Part shown: positions 16,774 through 25,439 of the stretch, piece after piece
Position numbering within the stretch: position 1 is the first letter of the stretch
How the letters are laid out: the number at the start of each line of letters is the position of its first letter
Origin: an uncultured Clostridia bacterium
GTDB lineage: Bacteria; Bacillota; Clostridia; Christensenellales; Aristaeellaceae
DNA: 64,000 nucleotides
NCBI GenBank assembly: GCA_944362695.1
Contig: CALVTQ010000035.1
Coordinates: forward strand, 1-64,000
Reading direction: 5' to 3'
The notes under the pieces: model-generated
Database searches by the model: none
The model's input: only the letters and a program-made list of their open reading frames with translations
Told to the model about the DNA's origin: nothing
Made by a program: the position numbers and the translations under genes

Positions 16774-17474
16774 CTGAGCAGCACCCCCGGCACTTCGACG
16801 CCCGAGTCGTGCATCGTCTGCATCATGTGCCGCTGCGCCGCCGCCCGCGCCCGCGCGCTGTCCCGCTCCACGATGCCCCGATACATCTCCGTGTGGCATT
16901 GGCTCGCGCGCTGGTAGCTGCCCTCCACGCGCTGCGTGTGCGCGTAGCCCGCCTGAATCGACTCGTGAATCGTCGGCAGCAGGCGGCAGATCACGTCGTT
17001 GCCCGTGCATTGCGCCACAACCGAGTGAAACTCGAAATCGTAGTGCGTGTAGTCCTCGCCGTGCAGATACGCGTTGTCCATCTTGTCAAGCAGCGATTTC
17101 ATGGCGATCAGGTGCTTGTCCTGCCTGCACTGCGCCGCCAAGGCCGCGACGTTCGGCTCGATCATCAGCCGCGTCGTCAGCAGCTGCGCGATCAGGTCGT
17201 GCTGGTCGGCAAAGCGCAGGCCCAGCGGGTCGGCGGCCAGCCCTGGCATCGCGCACAGGAACGTCCCCTGCCCCTGCCGGATGTCCACGATGTGCTCCGT
17301 CTGAAGGATCTTGACCGCCTCGCGCACCGTCGAGCGGCTGACCCCGAAGCGCGTCATCAGCTCCGCCTCGGCGGGCAGCTTGCTCCCCGTGGTCATGTTC
17401 TCCTGTATGATCATTTCGCGCAGCTTGTCGGCCACCTGCTCGGGCAGTTTGCGCGGCTTTCTTCCGGTCTCCAT
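16770..17474 (-). CDS. GntR/FadR family transcriptional regulator
   Basis: A 234-residue regulator. Residues about 8-75 are a GntR winged helix (KLPAEAELMTRFGVSRSTVR, then LQTEHIVDIRQGQGTF). Residues about 95-225 form an all-helical FCD ligand domain with an HYDFEFHSVVAQ segment and later histidines that usually bind a metal and a carboxylate ligand. The ATG at 17474 follows AAGGAG with good spacing; upstream in-frame ATGs lack a site. It is divergent from the transketolase genes, and a perfect palindrome lies in their promoter spacer, so control of pentose metabolism is plausible but unproven. Confidence 0.88.
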   Translation of the reverse strand: METGRKPRKLPEQVADKLREMIIQENMTTGSKLPAEAELMTRFGVSRSTVREAVKILQTEHIVDIRQGQGTFLCAMPGLAADPLGLRFADQHDLIAQLLTTRLMIEPNVAALAAQCRQDKHLIAMKSLLDKMDNAYLHGEDYTHYDFEFHSVVAQCTGNDVICRLLPTIHESIQAGYAHTQRVEGSYQRASQCHTEMYRGIVERDSARARAAAQRHMMQTMHDSGVEVPGVLLR

Positions 17475-17541
17475 GCTCATTCTCCTTGTCTCCCAGGTCT
17501 CCCGCCAAAAAGGAAGCGCAAACATCATTGTCTGTCTGTCT

Positions 17542-17570
17542 ATTTTATCACATTTGCCGTCAGTTCTCAA
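17542..17570 (-). promoter_or_regulatory. Promoter of the GntR-trmO operon
   Basis: On the minus strand TTGAGA (17565-17570), 17 bp, TAAAAT (17542-17547). Confidence 0.75.
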
Positions 17571-17628
17571 CAGATTTTCTGTATATGCCCATTCCTTGCT
17601 CAAATTCCCGTTCTTTGCCCCTTCTATA

Positions 17629-17657
17629 TTGACTGTTCGCGAATATTCGTTTATAAT
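17629..17657 (+). promoter_or_regulatory. Transketolase promoter with palindromic spacer
   Basis: TTGACT (17629-17634), 17 bp, TATAAT (17652-17657). The spacer contains TTCGCGAA and the perfect 10-bp palindrome CGAATATTCG (17640-17649). A repressor bound here would block RNA polymerase; the divergent GntR protein is the obvious candidate. Confidence 0.8.
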
Positions 17658-17725
17658 AAAATCACGTATATTTATTCCCACGGGTGAATGAAACCCACGC
17701 AAAATAACATCACAGGAGGACGATT

Positions 17726-18538
17726 ATGGATCTTCAAACGCTTAAGGCGACGTGCACCGAGATCCGTAAGGACATCATCTACATGCTCAGCAAGTCCGGC
17801 TCCGGTCATCCGGGCGGCTCGCTGTCCATCGTGGAGATTCTCGAGGCACTCTACGGCTACAAGATGAATGTCGATCCCGCCGATCCCAAGAAGGCGGATC
17901 GCGACCGCTTCGTGCTCAGCAAGGGCCACGCCTGCCCCGCGCTGTATGCGACGCTGGCGAATAACGGCTTCTTCGGCAAGGAGCACTACGACGGTCTGCG
18001 CCAGCTCGGCGGCATCCTGCAGGGTCACCCCGACCAGCATAAGTGCCCCGGCATCGACGCGAATACCGGCTCGCTGGGCCATGGCGTGTCCGTGGCGACC
18101 GGTATGGCGCTGGGCCTGAAGCATCAGGGCAGCAAGGCGCATGTCTATACGCTGCTGGGCGACGGCGAGTCTCAGGAGGGCATGGTCTGGGAGGCTCTGA
18201 TGGCCGCCGCGCACTATCATCTGGATAACCTCACCATCATGTGGGACTGGAACGGCCTGCAGATCGACGGCCGCAATGAGGACGTCATGAGCCTGGGCGA
18301 CTTCCCGGCCAAGTTGCGCGCGTTCGGCCTGGATCTCCTCGTTGTCGAGGATGGCAACGATCTTTCGCAGGTCATCAAGGCGCTGGATACCCCGGTGACG
18401 CCGGGCATGCCGCGCGGCATCCTGTTTAAGACGGTCAAGGGCAAGGGCGTCTCCTTCATGGAGGGCGACGCCGGCTGGCACGGCAAGACGCCGAACGCCG
18501 AGCAGACCGCGCAAGCGCTGAAGGAATTGGAGGGCTGA
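17726..18538 (+). CDS. Transketolase, N-terminal subunit
   Basis: A 270-residue polypeptide equal to the thiamine-diphosphate-binding N-terminal half of transketolase. It shows SGHPGGSLS, the SKGHACPALY segment and the ThDP/Mg motif GDGES...WEALMAAAHY ending in WDWNGLQIDG. Together with the next gene it forms a split transketolase, common in Firmicutes, that moves two-carbon units between sugar phosphates; a DXP-synthase-like role is less likely. AGGAGG precedes the ATG. The second subunit starts 3 bases after the stop. Confidence 0.93.
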   Translation: MDLQTLKATCTEIRKDIIYMLSKSGSGHPGGSLSIVEILEALYGYKMNVDPADPKKADRDRFVLSKGHACPALYATLANNGFFGKEHYDGLRQLGGILQGHPDQHKCPGIDANTGSLGHGVSVATGMALGLKHQGSKAHVYTLLGDGESQEGMVWEALMAAAHYHLDNLTIMWDWNGLQIDGRNEDVMSLGDFPAKLRAFGLDLLVVEDGNDLSQVIKALDTPVTPGMPRGILFKTVKGKGVSFMEGDAGWHGKTPNAEQTAQALKELEG

Positions 18539-18541
18539 TAA

Positions 18542-19462
18542 ATGAGCGAGAAGAAAGCAACCCGCGTGGGTTACGGCGAGGCGCTCGTTGAGCTGGGCAA
18601 GGTCAACGATAAGGTGATCGTGCTGGACGCGGACCTCTCCAAGTCCACCATGACGACGTATTTTTCCAAGGCGTTCCCCGAGCGCTTCTATAACTGCGGC
18701 ATCGCCGAGGCCAATATGGTCACGATGGCCGCCGGCATGGCGAGCACCGGCCTGATCCCGTTCTGCTCGACCTTCGCCGTGTTCGCCAGCCGCTGCTATG
18801 AGCAGATCCGCAACGGCGTGTGCTACCCCAGGCTCAATGTCAAGCTCGCGTACACCCACGCCGGCATCTCCGTCGGCGAGGACGGCGCGACCCATCAGGC
18901 CATCGAGGATATCGCCATCATGCGCGCGCTGCCGGGCATGACCATCCTCGCCCCCTGCGACGCCGAGGAAGCCAAGCGCGCCGTGTTCGCCGCCGCCGAG
19001 ATGGAAGGCCCCGTCTATCTGCGCCTCGCGCGCCTGGCGACGCCGGTCTTCTCCGAGGGCATGCCCTTTGAGATCGGCAAGGCCAATATCCTGCGCGAGG
19101 GCACGGACGTGGCGATCATCACCTGCGGCCTGATGGTCGAGGCCAGCATGAACGCCGCCGAGCTGCTCGCCAAGGAGGGCATCTCCGCCGCCGTCATCAA
19201 TATGCATACCATCAAGCCGCTCGACGAGGCGATCGTCAAGGCCTACGCCGCCAAGATGCCGCTCGTCACCGTCGAGGAGCATAGCATCATCGGCGGTCTG
19301 GGCGATGCCGTCGCCGCGGTCGTCGCCGAGAACGGCGGTAAGCTCAAGAAGATCGGCATCAACGATTGCTTCGGCCAGAGCGGTAAGCCCGATGCGCTGC
19401 TCGACTACTACGGCCTCACGCCGGAGAAGGTCTCCGCGAGCATCAAGGCCTACCTCAAGTAA
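18542..19462 (+). CDS. Transketolase, C-terminal subunit
   Basis: A 306-residue polypeptide equal to the pyrimidine-binding and C-terminal domains of transketolase. It has LDADLSKST, the conserved NCGIAEANMVTMAAGMA segment with the catalytic Glu, FAVFASRCYEQIRN, and a Rossmann-like C-terminal domain from about residue 185 (EGTDVAIITCGLMVEASMNA). It is translated with the N-terminal subunit as an obligate pair. A very strong terminator follows, so the operon ends here. Confidence 0.93.
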   Translation: MSEKKATRVGYGEALVELGKVNDKVIVLDADLSKSTMTTYFSKAFPERFYNCGIAEANMVTMAAGMASTGLIPFCSTFAVFASRCYEQIRNGVCYPRLNVKLAYTHAGISVGEDGATHQAIEDIAIMRALPGMTILAPCDAEEAKRAVFAAAEMEGPVYLRLARLATPVFSEGMPFEIGKANILREGTDVAIITCGLMVEASMNAAELLAKEGISAAVINMHTIKPLDEAIVKAYAAKMPLVTVEEHSIIGGLGDAVAAVVAENGGKLKKIGINDCFGQSGKPDALLDYYGLTPEKVSASIKAYLK

Positions 19463-19499
19463 ATCGCAGCGGATCTAACCGCATAAAAACAAAATACCC

Positions 19500-19545
19500 C
19501 CGTTCCCCGGACGCACCGCCATGCGTATCCGGGGAACGTTTTTGT
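19500..19545 (+). terminator. Terminator of the transketolase operon
   Basis: CGTTCCCCGGA pairs perfectly with TCCGGGGAACG, followed by TTTTT; the next repeat block begins at the T run. Confidence 0.9.
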
Positions 19546-20000
19546 ATGTCATAATTTGAAACTTTCCCTCTCTGGCGGAGCCGTTGACGGAGCCGCCTGC
19601 GGCGTCTCCCGATGCGTTTTTTGCTTTAGCCCGGCGCAGCCCTTTGAGCGTTGGGGCCTTTGTGCCGGGCCCCATGTGCGGCTTGGGTGCGCGAGGGGTG
19701 ACGGGCTCACGTTCGTAGCCTCTGCGTAACCCCGGTAACCCCCGTAACCCAAAAAACACACCCCCACCAGAACCAAAACGCCCCAATACCCATAAAGTTA
19801 AACTTGCCTCTCCCTCTGGGACCGGAGCCTGCCGCCGCCAGTGGCGGATGAAGGCAGGCGGAGCGTCGGGAACCTTAACGAGCGACCGAAGGGCGCGACT
19901 ATAAGGTTCCCCGGAAGAGGTGGCAGGCGAAGCCTGACGGAGAGGGCCACAAACTAAGGGCGGGTGGGCGAGCATTCAAAAAGCATCGCTTTGCACAGCG
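19541..20000. repeat. Dispersed intergenic repeat mosaic (copy 4)
   Basis: Non-coding from 19,463 to 20,117. It holds the TTTGCTTTAGCCCGGCGCAG block (19,541-19,700, also at 8,108 and 15,373), GTAACCCC units, CCAGAACCAAAACGCCCCAA, and a block starting CTCTCCCTCTGGGACCGGAG (about 19,808-19,950) with nested inverted repeats. That block recurs at 30,711-30,845. CATTCAAAAAGCATCGCTT at 19,974 matches 8,431 and resembles 20,851. Confidence 0.85.
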
Positions 20001-20117
20001 TTTCAAAAGAAAGCAAACACCCCTTAACCTCTCTATACCCCCATTCCCCCAAAAAAAACAAAAAAAGAAGCAGCCCCAGCGCCCTCGCGCTTTAAGCCGC
20101 TCCCCCTATAAATCAAA

Positions 20118-20390
20118 TCACACGCTCTCCCCGCGCTCCCTCTTTTTGCGAATCCCCCTGAACATCTTCATCGTCCGGAAGCTCGAGCGCATCTTGTACG
20201 CCTGCACGATGCATAGCACAATCAGCGCCAGCGTCACGCCGACGAGCACATCCGTCCTGTGGAAGCCCTTCATCGCGCATAGAAACGTGATGACCGCGCT
20301 GAATACCGTCAGTGCCAGCAGCGTGAGCGCATTGATCTTCCTGCGCATGATGAATTCCTTGAATTTTGCCCTGCTGATCTTGCGCTTCAT
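20118..20390 (-). CDS. Small membrane protein
   Basis: A 90-residue protein with two likely membrane helices (INALTLLALTVFSAVITFLC and VLVGVTLALIVLCIVQAY) and very basic ends (MKRKISRAKFKEFIMRRK, and a KMFRGIRKKRERGE tail). The start at 20390 follows GGAGG with 7-base spacing. I do not recognise the family. A DnaA-box-like cluster lies immediately upstream. Confidence 0.6.
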   Translation of the reverse strand: MKRKISRAKFKEFIMRRKINALTLLALTVFSAVITFLCAMKGFHRTDVLVGVTLALIVLCIVQAYKMRSSFRTMKMFRGIRKKRERGESV

Positions 20391-20428
20391 CGCTCTGCCT
20401 CCGTCCCGCGCCCCGTCGCGCGAATTGA

Positions 20429-20598
20429 TTATCCACACTATATTCGAAAACTCGTGGAAAAATTCGAAAACCCGTGGAAAAAACCCTGTTTAATTCGCGT
20501 AAAATTCCGTCAATTCCTGCATACCTTTGTAAATTTAGCGTTTCGGTCAATGAAAAAGCGCGCCGCTTGTCCACAATTGCGTCTTAAACTGTGGACAA
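20429..20598. promoter_or_regulatory. DnaA-box-like cluster
   Basis: TTATCCACA (20429-20437, exact consensus), TTGTCCACA (20567-20575) and TGTGGACAA (20590-20598), the last two facing each other 14 bp apart. Two CGTGGAAAA sites lie between (about 20452 and 20474), and the middle is AT-rich. It may be a DnaA-binding site for replication or gene control. Confidence 0.5.
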
Positions 20599-20898
20599 TC
20601 ACGCGCCCCATGCACATGCCCATTCATCAATCCCGACGCCCACGCCCGGCGGCTCCCGGTATACGCTCATGAGCACGAGCATCACCGCGGAGAAGATCAG
20701 CAGCAACACCTCCGTGCTCACAATCAGCAGCAGCACCGTTCATCCGATTTCCCTGATTCCGCCTGACATATCGCACCCGCAATCTCTCGCCAGCCTCCGC
20801 AAACCCGCATTGCATCCTCCCCGCCGGAGATGTCTCATCAACTGAAGGCGAACATTCAAAAAGCAGCGCTTTCCGACCACACACCGCAAGCGCGCACA
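20599..20898. other. Gap with no supported gene
   Basis: A GTG-started minus-strand frame (20736-20599) would encode 45 residues with a hydrophobic start (VLLLIVSTEVLLLIFSAVML), but its ribosome site is weak. CATTCAAAAAGCAGCGCTTT at 20,851 is a stray piece of the dispersed repeat family. Nothing else is seen. Confidence 0.3.
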
Positions 20899-21549
20899 CT
20901 ACTTCCTCAACGCATGCGGCAAATTCCACCGATAGATCGTCGCCAGTATCCGCATCCCGGTCGTGACCATACACCCGACCGCATACGCCGCGGTCGTCGC
21001 CGCGCCCGCCCGCGCCAGCAGCGCATAGCTCAGCGCGCCCGCGATCGCCGCGACGGCATAGATGTGCTTCTTAAGCACGAACGGCATTTCCTGTATCAGC
21101 ATATCGCGCAGCATGCCGCCGCCGACGGCCGTGGTCATGCCCAGGAACGTCACGAGGAACACATTCTGAGCAAACCCCGCCTCCATGCCGATCCGCGCGC
21201 CGGACACCGCGAACACGCCCAAGCCGATGGCGTCGAACACGTTATTCACCTGCTCGATGAACGCTTCCTTCTCGACAAACTTCTGCTTGAATATCCGCGC
21301 GAGCACGAACACCGCCAGCGCGCAGATCGTCGCCAGCAGCACATAGTGGAAGTTCGAGAACATCCTCGGCGGCAGATGCCCGATGATGATGTCGCGGATC
21401 GTACCGCCGCCCAGCGCCGTCACCACCGCCAGAAAGATCACGCCGAAAATGTCGTTATCCTTGTCTACGGCGACCATCGCGCCAGACACGGCGAACGCGG
21501 CGGTGCCGATCCACTCGCCCGCCTGAAAGAAAAAATGCACGTCGTTCAT
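20899..21549 (-). CDS. TRIC-like (UPF0126) membrane protein
   Basis: A 216-residue protein with about seven hydrophobic helices in two repeats of three. Each repeat has the family glycine motif: AVVTALGGGTIRDIIIGHLP in the first and GMTTAVGGGMLRDMLI in the second. This is the bacterial relative of trimeric intracellular cation channels, which conduct monovalent cations; an amino-acid transport role has also been proposed for some members. The start at 21549 is chosen because family proteins start close to this point; no clear ribosome site is visible. Confidence 0.85.
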   Translation of the reverse strand: MNDVHFFFQAGEWIGTAAFAVSGAMVAVDKDNDIFGVIFLAVVTALGGGTIRDIIIGHLPPRMFSNFHYVLLATICALAVFVLARIFKQKFVEKEAFIEQVNNVFDAIGLGVFAVSGARIGMEAGFAQNVFLVTFLGMTTAVGGGMLRDMLIQEMPFVLKKHIYAVAAIAGALSYALLARAGAATTAAYAVGCMVTTGMRILATIYRWNLPHALRK

Positions 21550-21569
21550 GCAGGTCACCGGCGAGGGGA

Positions 21570-21760
21570 ACGGGGGTTACGGGGGAACGTTGGGACTCCG
21601 TCCCAAACCCTGCAAGGAGCTCTGCTCCTTGACCTCGCAAAGGGATGATCCCCTTGACCCCAGTTCGCTTCGCGCCTTCCTTCCGAAAGTTTAATAAACC
21701 GGAACTGCGTTCCGGTAGAGGAATTTTATTATTGAATTCGAGGCTTTTTCTCAATAAATC
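21570..21760. repeat. Dispersed intergenic repeat (G-rich orientation)
   Basis: GGGGGTTACGGGGGAACGTT is followed by short nested inverted repeats (GGGACTCCGTCCC, AAGGAGCTCTGCTCCTT, AAGGGATGATCCCCTT, CGGAACTGCGTTCCGG) and TTCGCTTCGCGCC. It resembles the segments at 44,250-44,420 and 59,330-59,745. Confidence 0.75.
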
Positions 21761-21766
21761 AGCCGG

Positions 21767-22003
21767 TCAGACATCCATCTCGGGATCGAGATTCCCGTCG
21801 TCCCCGCGCGCATACGTCGCGGTCAGCACATCGTCAAACGCGAAATGCACGGCGCGCTTCCTGCCCGGCAGCAGCGCGTCAAACCCCGCGTCATCCATCG
21901 CCGTGACCGTCAGGTTCGTCTTCTTCATCGCCCCGCCGGCCATCAGCACCACGGCGATCTTCCTTCCGCGCTCGAGCGAGTATTGCAGAAACCTTCGCGT
22001 CAT
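21767..22003 (-). CDS. Hypothetical protein, WYL-like small protein
   Basis: A 78-residue protein with a beta-rich look (RGRKIAVVLMAGGAMKKTNL, then VTAMDDAGFDALLPGRKRAV and a FDDVLTATYARGD end). The start overlaps the stop of the upstream membrane-protein gene (ATGA), so it is translationally coupled. The pattern of a short strand-rich domain ending in an YARGD-like motif is reminiscent of small conserved clostridial proteins of unknown role. No function is assigned. Confidence 0.6.
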   Translation of the reverse strand: MTRRFLQYSLERGRKIAVVLMAGGAMKKTNLTVTAMDDAGFDALLPGRKRAVHFAFDDVLTATYARGDDGNLDPEMDV

Positions 22004-23949
22004 TGCGCCGCCTCCGCGCCGTCAACGCTCGCCCCGCCGCGCACGCCGTACACCTTCACGTCCCGGTTCTCGTACACCACCGGGAACAGCGCGTCGAGCG
22101 CCTGCGTGTTCACGACCTTCTCCGCCCGCTCGTAGTCGCTCACGTACACGTAATCGACCCCATACTTCTCCAAGATGTCGAGGTTATTCTCCGGGTCGGC
22201 GTAAAACGTCGTGCAGTCCTGCTCCTGCTGCCGGTAATCAAGCCCGTGGAAGTACACATACAGGTAGCTTCCGCAGACGATCTGCCGCCCCGCCAGCGAG
22301 CACACCGGGTTAATGTGCTGCTGCCCGGTCAAAAACACGGCGTCCTTCTCCGTGTTCCCGTCGATCCATTCGCCCGCCGCCACGGCGTTTTTGTTGAACA
22401 GCTGATATCCGCTGACGCACTCGCGCGCGATCGACAGCCCGCCCGAGAACACGCTCACGAAGATGAACAGCGCGCACAGCACCCACCGCCCGCGCAGATA
22501 GCCCATCCTCTGCATGATCATCGACCCGTAGTCCGCCGCCAGCACGCACGCGAACATGTACCAGATGTAGAACAGCTTGTTGTTGTCGTACTCGTTCGGC
22601 TGGAACAAGATCAGCTCCGCGACGACGTAAATCGCCGCCATGCCCAGCACGATATCAAGGTATCCGCGCCGCTTCGCATCGAGGCACGCGCAGATCATCA
22701 GCACGAACGGCAGCCCCGCGTTCTTGATCCAGAACCACAGATACCCGTCGATCATCCCGCGCCCGCCGCTGTTGTTCACCCAGTTGAACTGGAAGCGCAG
22801 CGAGCCGCCCTCGACCGTCTGCCTGACCGCCGTCCCCAGCACGTTCGGCAGACCCAGCACGCACACAATCGCCAGATACACGCCCGCCCGCTTGAGGATG
22901 CCCGCTCGCTCGTCCTTGGGCCGCACGATCAGCCGCCCGATGTAGAATCCGCCGGAGAACAGCCCCAGCGCGAGGAACGTGTGCGTGTGCACAAGCGGCA
23001 AAACGCTCGCCGTCAGCGCGAGGATCACCGTCTGGCGCATGCTCTTCTCCCGCTCGCCCGTGATCAGCAGATACAGCGCCGGTATGCCCATCGCCCAGCC
23101 CGCCATCAGCGCCCGCTGCGGGATCAAAAGATCCGCGATCACGTTTGAAAAGCGCAGATTGAGGTCGGGCTGGTTCGCGGGCGTCTTGTAGTGGCCCGTG
23201 AAGATCTCCGCCACGCGCGCGAAATTGTCCCGCCCCTCCATGTCAAAGTCGTACAGGAAGCCGAGGCCGCCGTTGAAAAAGAACAGCAGCGCCGCCACGA
23301 ACACGGCCTTCTTCCTCGACCCGAGCACCACCGTGGACATCAGCATGAAGCCCGCGTAGGTCATCGCCATCAGCAGCGTGCCGGGGAAGACCATCGCCAT
23401 GCTCTTGTCCATGCCCAGCAGCATCATGCTCGTGCTCAGCGAGTCGGATAAATACGGATACGCCATCGGCGTCCCGGCCAATAAATTGTAGCTCGGCGGG
23501 AACGCCATGTCCCGCATCGACGTCGCAAACGCCAGATGCATGCACAGGTCGCCGTATGTCGACTGCCCGCACCACAGCGACCCGTCCGCCGCCGGCATGA
23601 TCATGTGCGTGTATTGCAGATACGCCGACAGCGCCGTCACCGGCAGGCAGAACAGCGCCATCGCCGCCAGCGTTCTCCGGTCCTGCGCCGTCATCGCCGC
23701 AGCCAGATGCTTGTCCCTGAATTTCCGGCTCACCGCGACGATTGCGCCCAGCGCGATCACCGCGAGGATGTGCGCCGCCACCGAAAACCGCACGAAATGC
23801 GCAAAAAGCGCCGGGAGCGCCATTTCCAGCAGCAGTCCCAGCGACATGCCGAGCCATACCCGCACGAGCGGGCTCTTTTTTGGGAGCTGGTCGCGCGCGA
23901 CGACCGCGCCCCCCAGCATGAATAAAACCGTGTATACTACCGCGATCAT
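22000..23949 (-). CDS. Polytopic membrane protein, GT-C-like
   Basis: A 649-residue protein with about 12-13 membrane helices and a C-terminal extracytoplasmic domain of about 130 residues (from about 510) containing DYVYVSDYERA. Large hydrophilic loops between helices 3-4 and 6-7 and the overall layout resemble GT-C glycosyltransferases, which use lipid-linked sugar donors. I see no decisive catalytic motif. It overlaps its neighbours by 4 bases on both sides, placing it inside a tight operon. Confidence 0.6.
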   Translation of the reverse strand: MIAVVYTVLFMLGGAVVARDQLPKKSPLVRVWLGMSLGLLLEMALPALFAHFVRFSVAAHILAVIALGAIVAVSRKFRDKHLAAAMTAQDRRTLAAMALFCLPVTALSAYLQYTHMIMPAADGSLWCGQSTYGDLCMHLAFATSMRDMAFPPSYNLLAGTPMAYPYLSDSLSTSMMLLGMDKSMAMVFPGTLLMAMTYAGFMLMSTVVLGSRKKAVFVAALLFFFNGGLGFLYDFDMEGRDNFARVAEIFTGHYKTPANQPDLNLRFSNVIADLLIPQRALMAGWAMGIPALYLLITGEREKSMRQTVILALTASVLPLVHTHTFLALGLFSGGFYIGRLIVRPKDERAGILKRAGVYLAIVCVLGLPNVLGTAVRQTVEGGSLRFQFNWVNNSGGRGMIDGYLWFWIKNAGLPFVLMICACLDAKRRGYLDIVLGMAAIYVVAELILFQPNEYDNNKLFYIWYMFACVLAADYGSMIMQRMGYLRGRWVLCALFIFVSVFSGGLSIARECVSGYQLFNKNAVAAGEWIDGNTEKDAVFLTGQQHINPVCSLAGRQIVCGSYLYVYFHGLDYRQQEQDCTTFYADPENNLDILEKYGVDYVYVSDYERAEKVVNTQALDALFPVVYENRDVKVYGVRGGASVDGAEAAQ

Positions 23950-24548
23950 GGCTTCAAATCCCCCGTGTTCCGTCTGCGCCTGCGGGCCTGCGGCGCGCCG
24001 TCCTTCGCCTCCCGCATGGACGCGATGACCTGCGTCCGCCCGTCGAGCTGCATGCCCCCGGCCTGCTCGCGCCGCCGCTCATTGATCTTTTCGTCGAGCG
24101 ACAAAACGCCCTGCCCGGCCTTCTTCGCCTCCATCGGCAAAACGTCCTGCTCCGCCTGCGCGCGGGTCTCCTCCCCGCGCTTTGCGGCCTGCTGCACGTC
24201 CTGCTTGACGCGGCGCAGATCCTCCTCGGCCTGCCTGCGCCTGTGCTGCTCGCGCGTGTCTGCGGCCAGCTCCCTCGCGGCTGCCTCCGTGCAGATCGCC
24301 ATGCCCAGGAGCTTGAAGTATTCCGCCCGCACGCGCACGATGATCAGCGCATCCACGAGCACCGCGGCGACCACGACGGCCACCACGGCCCAGATGTTGT
24401 ATAGCCCCAGCAGCACGGCGGCGACGGCCATCGCCAGCGTCACCGCGCCCGCAAACGCAAACCCGGCGGTCTGCACGCGCCGGGCGCTGTGGCGCAGATG
24501 AATTGCGGTCCTGTTGGTCAGGCGGATGCTCCCGTTTCTTGCGGCCAT
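23946..24548 (-). CDS. Membrane protein with charged coiled-coil tail
   Basis: A 200-residue protein. Two membrane helices at about 27-48 and 50-72 are followed by a long charged segment rich in Glu, Arg, Gln and Ala (about 90-180) that looks coiled-coil, then a very basic end (RRRRR). It sits in a co-oriented operon between a small zinc-ribbon gene and the GT-C-like gene. I do not recognise the family. Confidence 0.6.
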   Translation of the reverse strand: MAARNGSIRLTNRTAIHLRHSARRVQTAGFAFAGAVTLAMAVAAVLLGLYNIWAVVAVVVAAVLVDALIIVRVRAEYFKLLGMAICTEAAARELAADTREQHRRRQAEEDLRRVKQDVQQAAKRGEETRAQAEQDVLPMEAKKAGQGVLSLDEKINERRREQAGGMQLDGRTQVIASMREAKDGAPQARRRRRNTGDLKP

Positions 24549-24551
24549 AGC

Positions 24552-24725
24552 TTACCCCTCATCGCCTTCCCCGGCGTAGTCGAGCACCTGATTTTCGCAG
24601 AGCCCGCCGGTCTTCGGATCAAAATGCATCTGCTCGTGCGTGTCCTCCGGCGCGTAGCTCATCCAGTAGCTGGGCACCTGATGCACGAACCCGCACGCCG
24701 CGCATTTGTAGTAGTAAACCTCCAT
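24552..24725 (-). CDS. Small zinc-ribbon-like protein
   Basis: A 57-residue protein starting MEVYYYKCAACGFVHQVPSY with a CxxC pair, an acidic middle and a later GGLCENQ. One CxxC plus a single Cys and some His suggests a minimal zinc ribbon. The ATG follows the stop of cvpA directly (TAAATG), so it is coupled to that gene. Function unknown. Confidence 0.6.
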   Translation of the reverse strand: MEVYYYKCAACGFVHQVPSYWMSYAPEDTHEQMHFDPKTGGLCENQVLDYAGEGDEG

Positions 24726-25418
24726 TTACAGCCCTCCCTGCACGATGGACAGAATCAGCTGACTGTCAAACAGCGGCGCCAGCTGCGATTCGTCGATCAG
24801 CGTCTGCAGGATGTCCACCGGCGCGACCGCCAGCACAATCGGCACCAGCGCGAACAGAATGAACATCAGCAGCACGCCGCGCAGCAGGCCGAATACGCCG
24901 CCCATCAGCGAATCGAGGTGGCGCAGCACGGGCAGCTCGAACACGTACTGGATCAGGTGGATCACGAAACTCACAACCACGAAGCTCACGAGGAAGCAGA
25001 TCAGGAAGCTCAGAATCGAGATCGAAACCCCGACGATCGTCTGGCTCAGCAGCGAGGACACGGTCAGCGTCCCCTGCGCGCCGGAGAGCTCCGCCACGAA
25101 CGCGCTCTCAAAGGCCGCCGGCAGCTTCGCGCTTTGCAGAATCTGCGAGAGCGCGCTCTGGCTCACCTGCGATACGGCGAGCATCGACAGGTCGAGGTCG
25201 GCGATCCGGCTTCCCGCGTCGGTGTAGTACATCAGCGTTTCCACCAGCGTCTCATTCCCCTGAAGCCACGCGCTGAGCTGCGGGCTGACGGCGAACGCGA
25301 GCGCCGCCGAGCAGATCAGCCCGGCCATCGACAGCACGCCGCTGATGAACCCGCGGTACATGCCGTAGAGCGTGCTGACGCCGATCACGACGAGAATGAC
25401 GATGTCAATGATGTTCAT
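24726..25418 (-). CDS. CvpA family membrane protein
   Basis: A 230-residue protein with four hydrophobic stretches. The N terminus NIIDIVILVVIGVSTLYGMY and the RGFISGVLSMAGLICSAALA segment are typical of CvpA proteins, as is the late GLLRGVLL motif. CvpA affects envelope processes and colicin V production in Enterobacteria; its role in Firmicutes is unclear. The start at 25418 follows GAAAGGAG at good spacing. It heads a short operon that runs left to the 78-residue gene. Confidence 0.85.
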   Translation of the reverse strand: MNIIDIVILVVIGVSTLYGMYRGFISGVLSMAGLICSAALAFAVSPQLSAWLQGNETLVETLMYYTDAGSRIADLDLSMLAVSQVSQSALSQILQSAKLPAAFESAFVAELSGAQGTLTVSSLLSQTIVGVSISILSFLICFLVSFVVVSFVIHLIQYVFELPVLRHLDSLMGGVFGLLRGVLLMFILFALVPIVLAVAPVDILQTLIDESQLAPLFDSQLILSIVQGGL

Positions 25419-25439
25419 GCGAACTCCTTTCAAGCCCAC

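Noticed and set aside
17726..19462. Transketolase disrupted by a mutation
   Set aside because: Two complete subunits each with proper starts, 3 bases apart; split transketolase is normal in Firmicutes.
20113..20574. A 153-residue minus-strand frame over the small membrane gene
   Set aside because: It is a shadow of the 90-residue frame, which has a good ribosome site and membrane helices.
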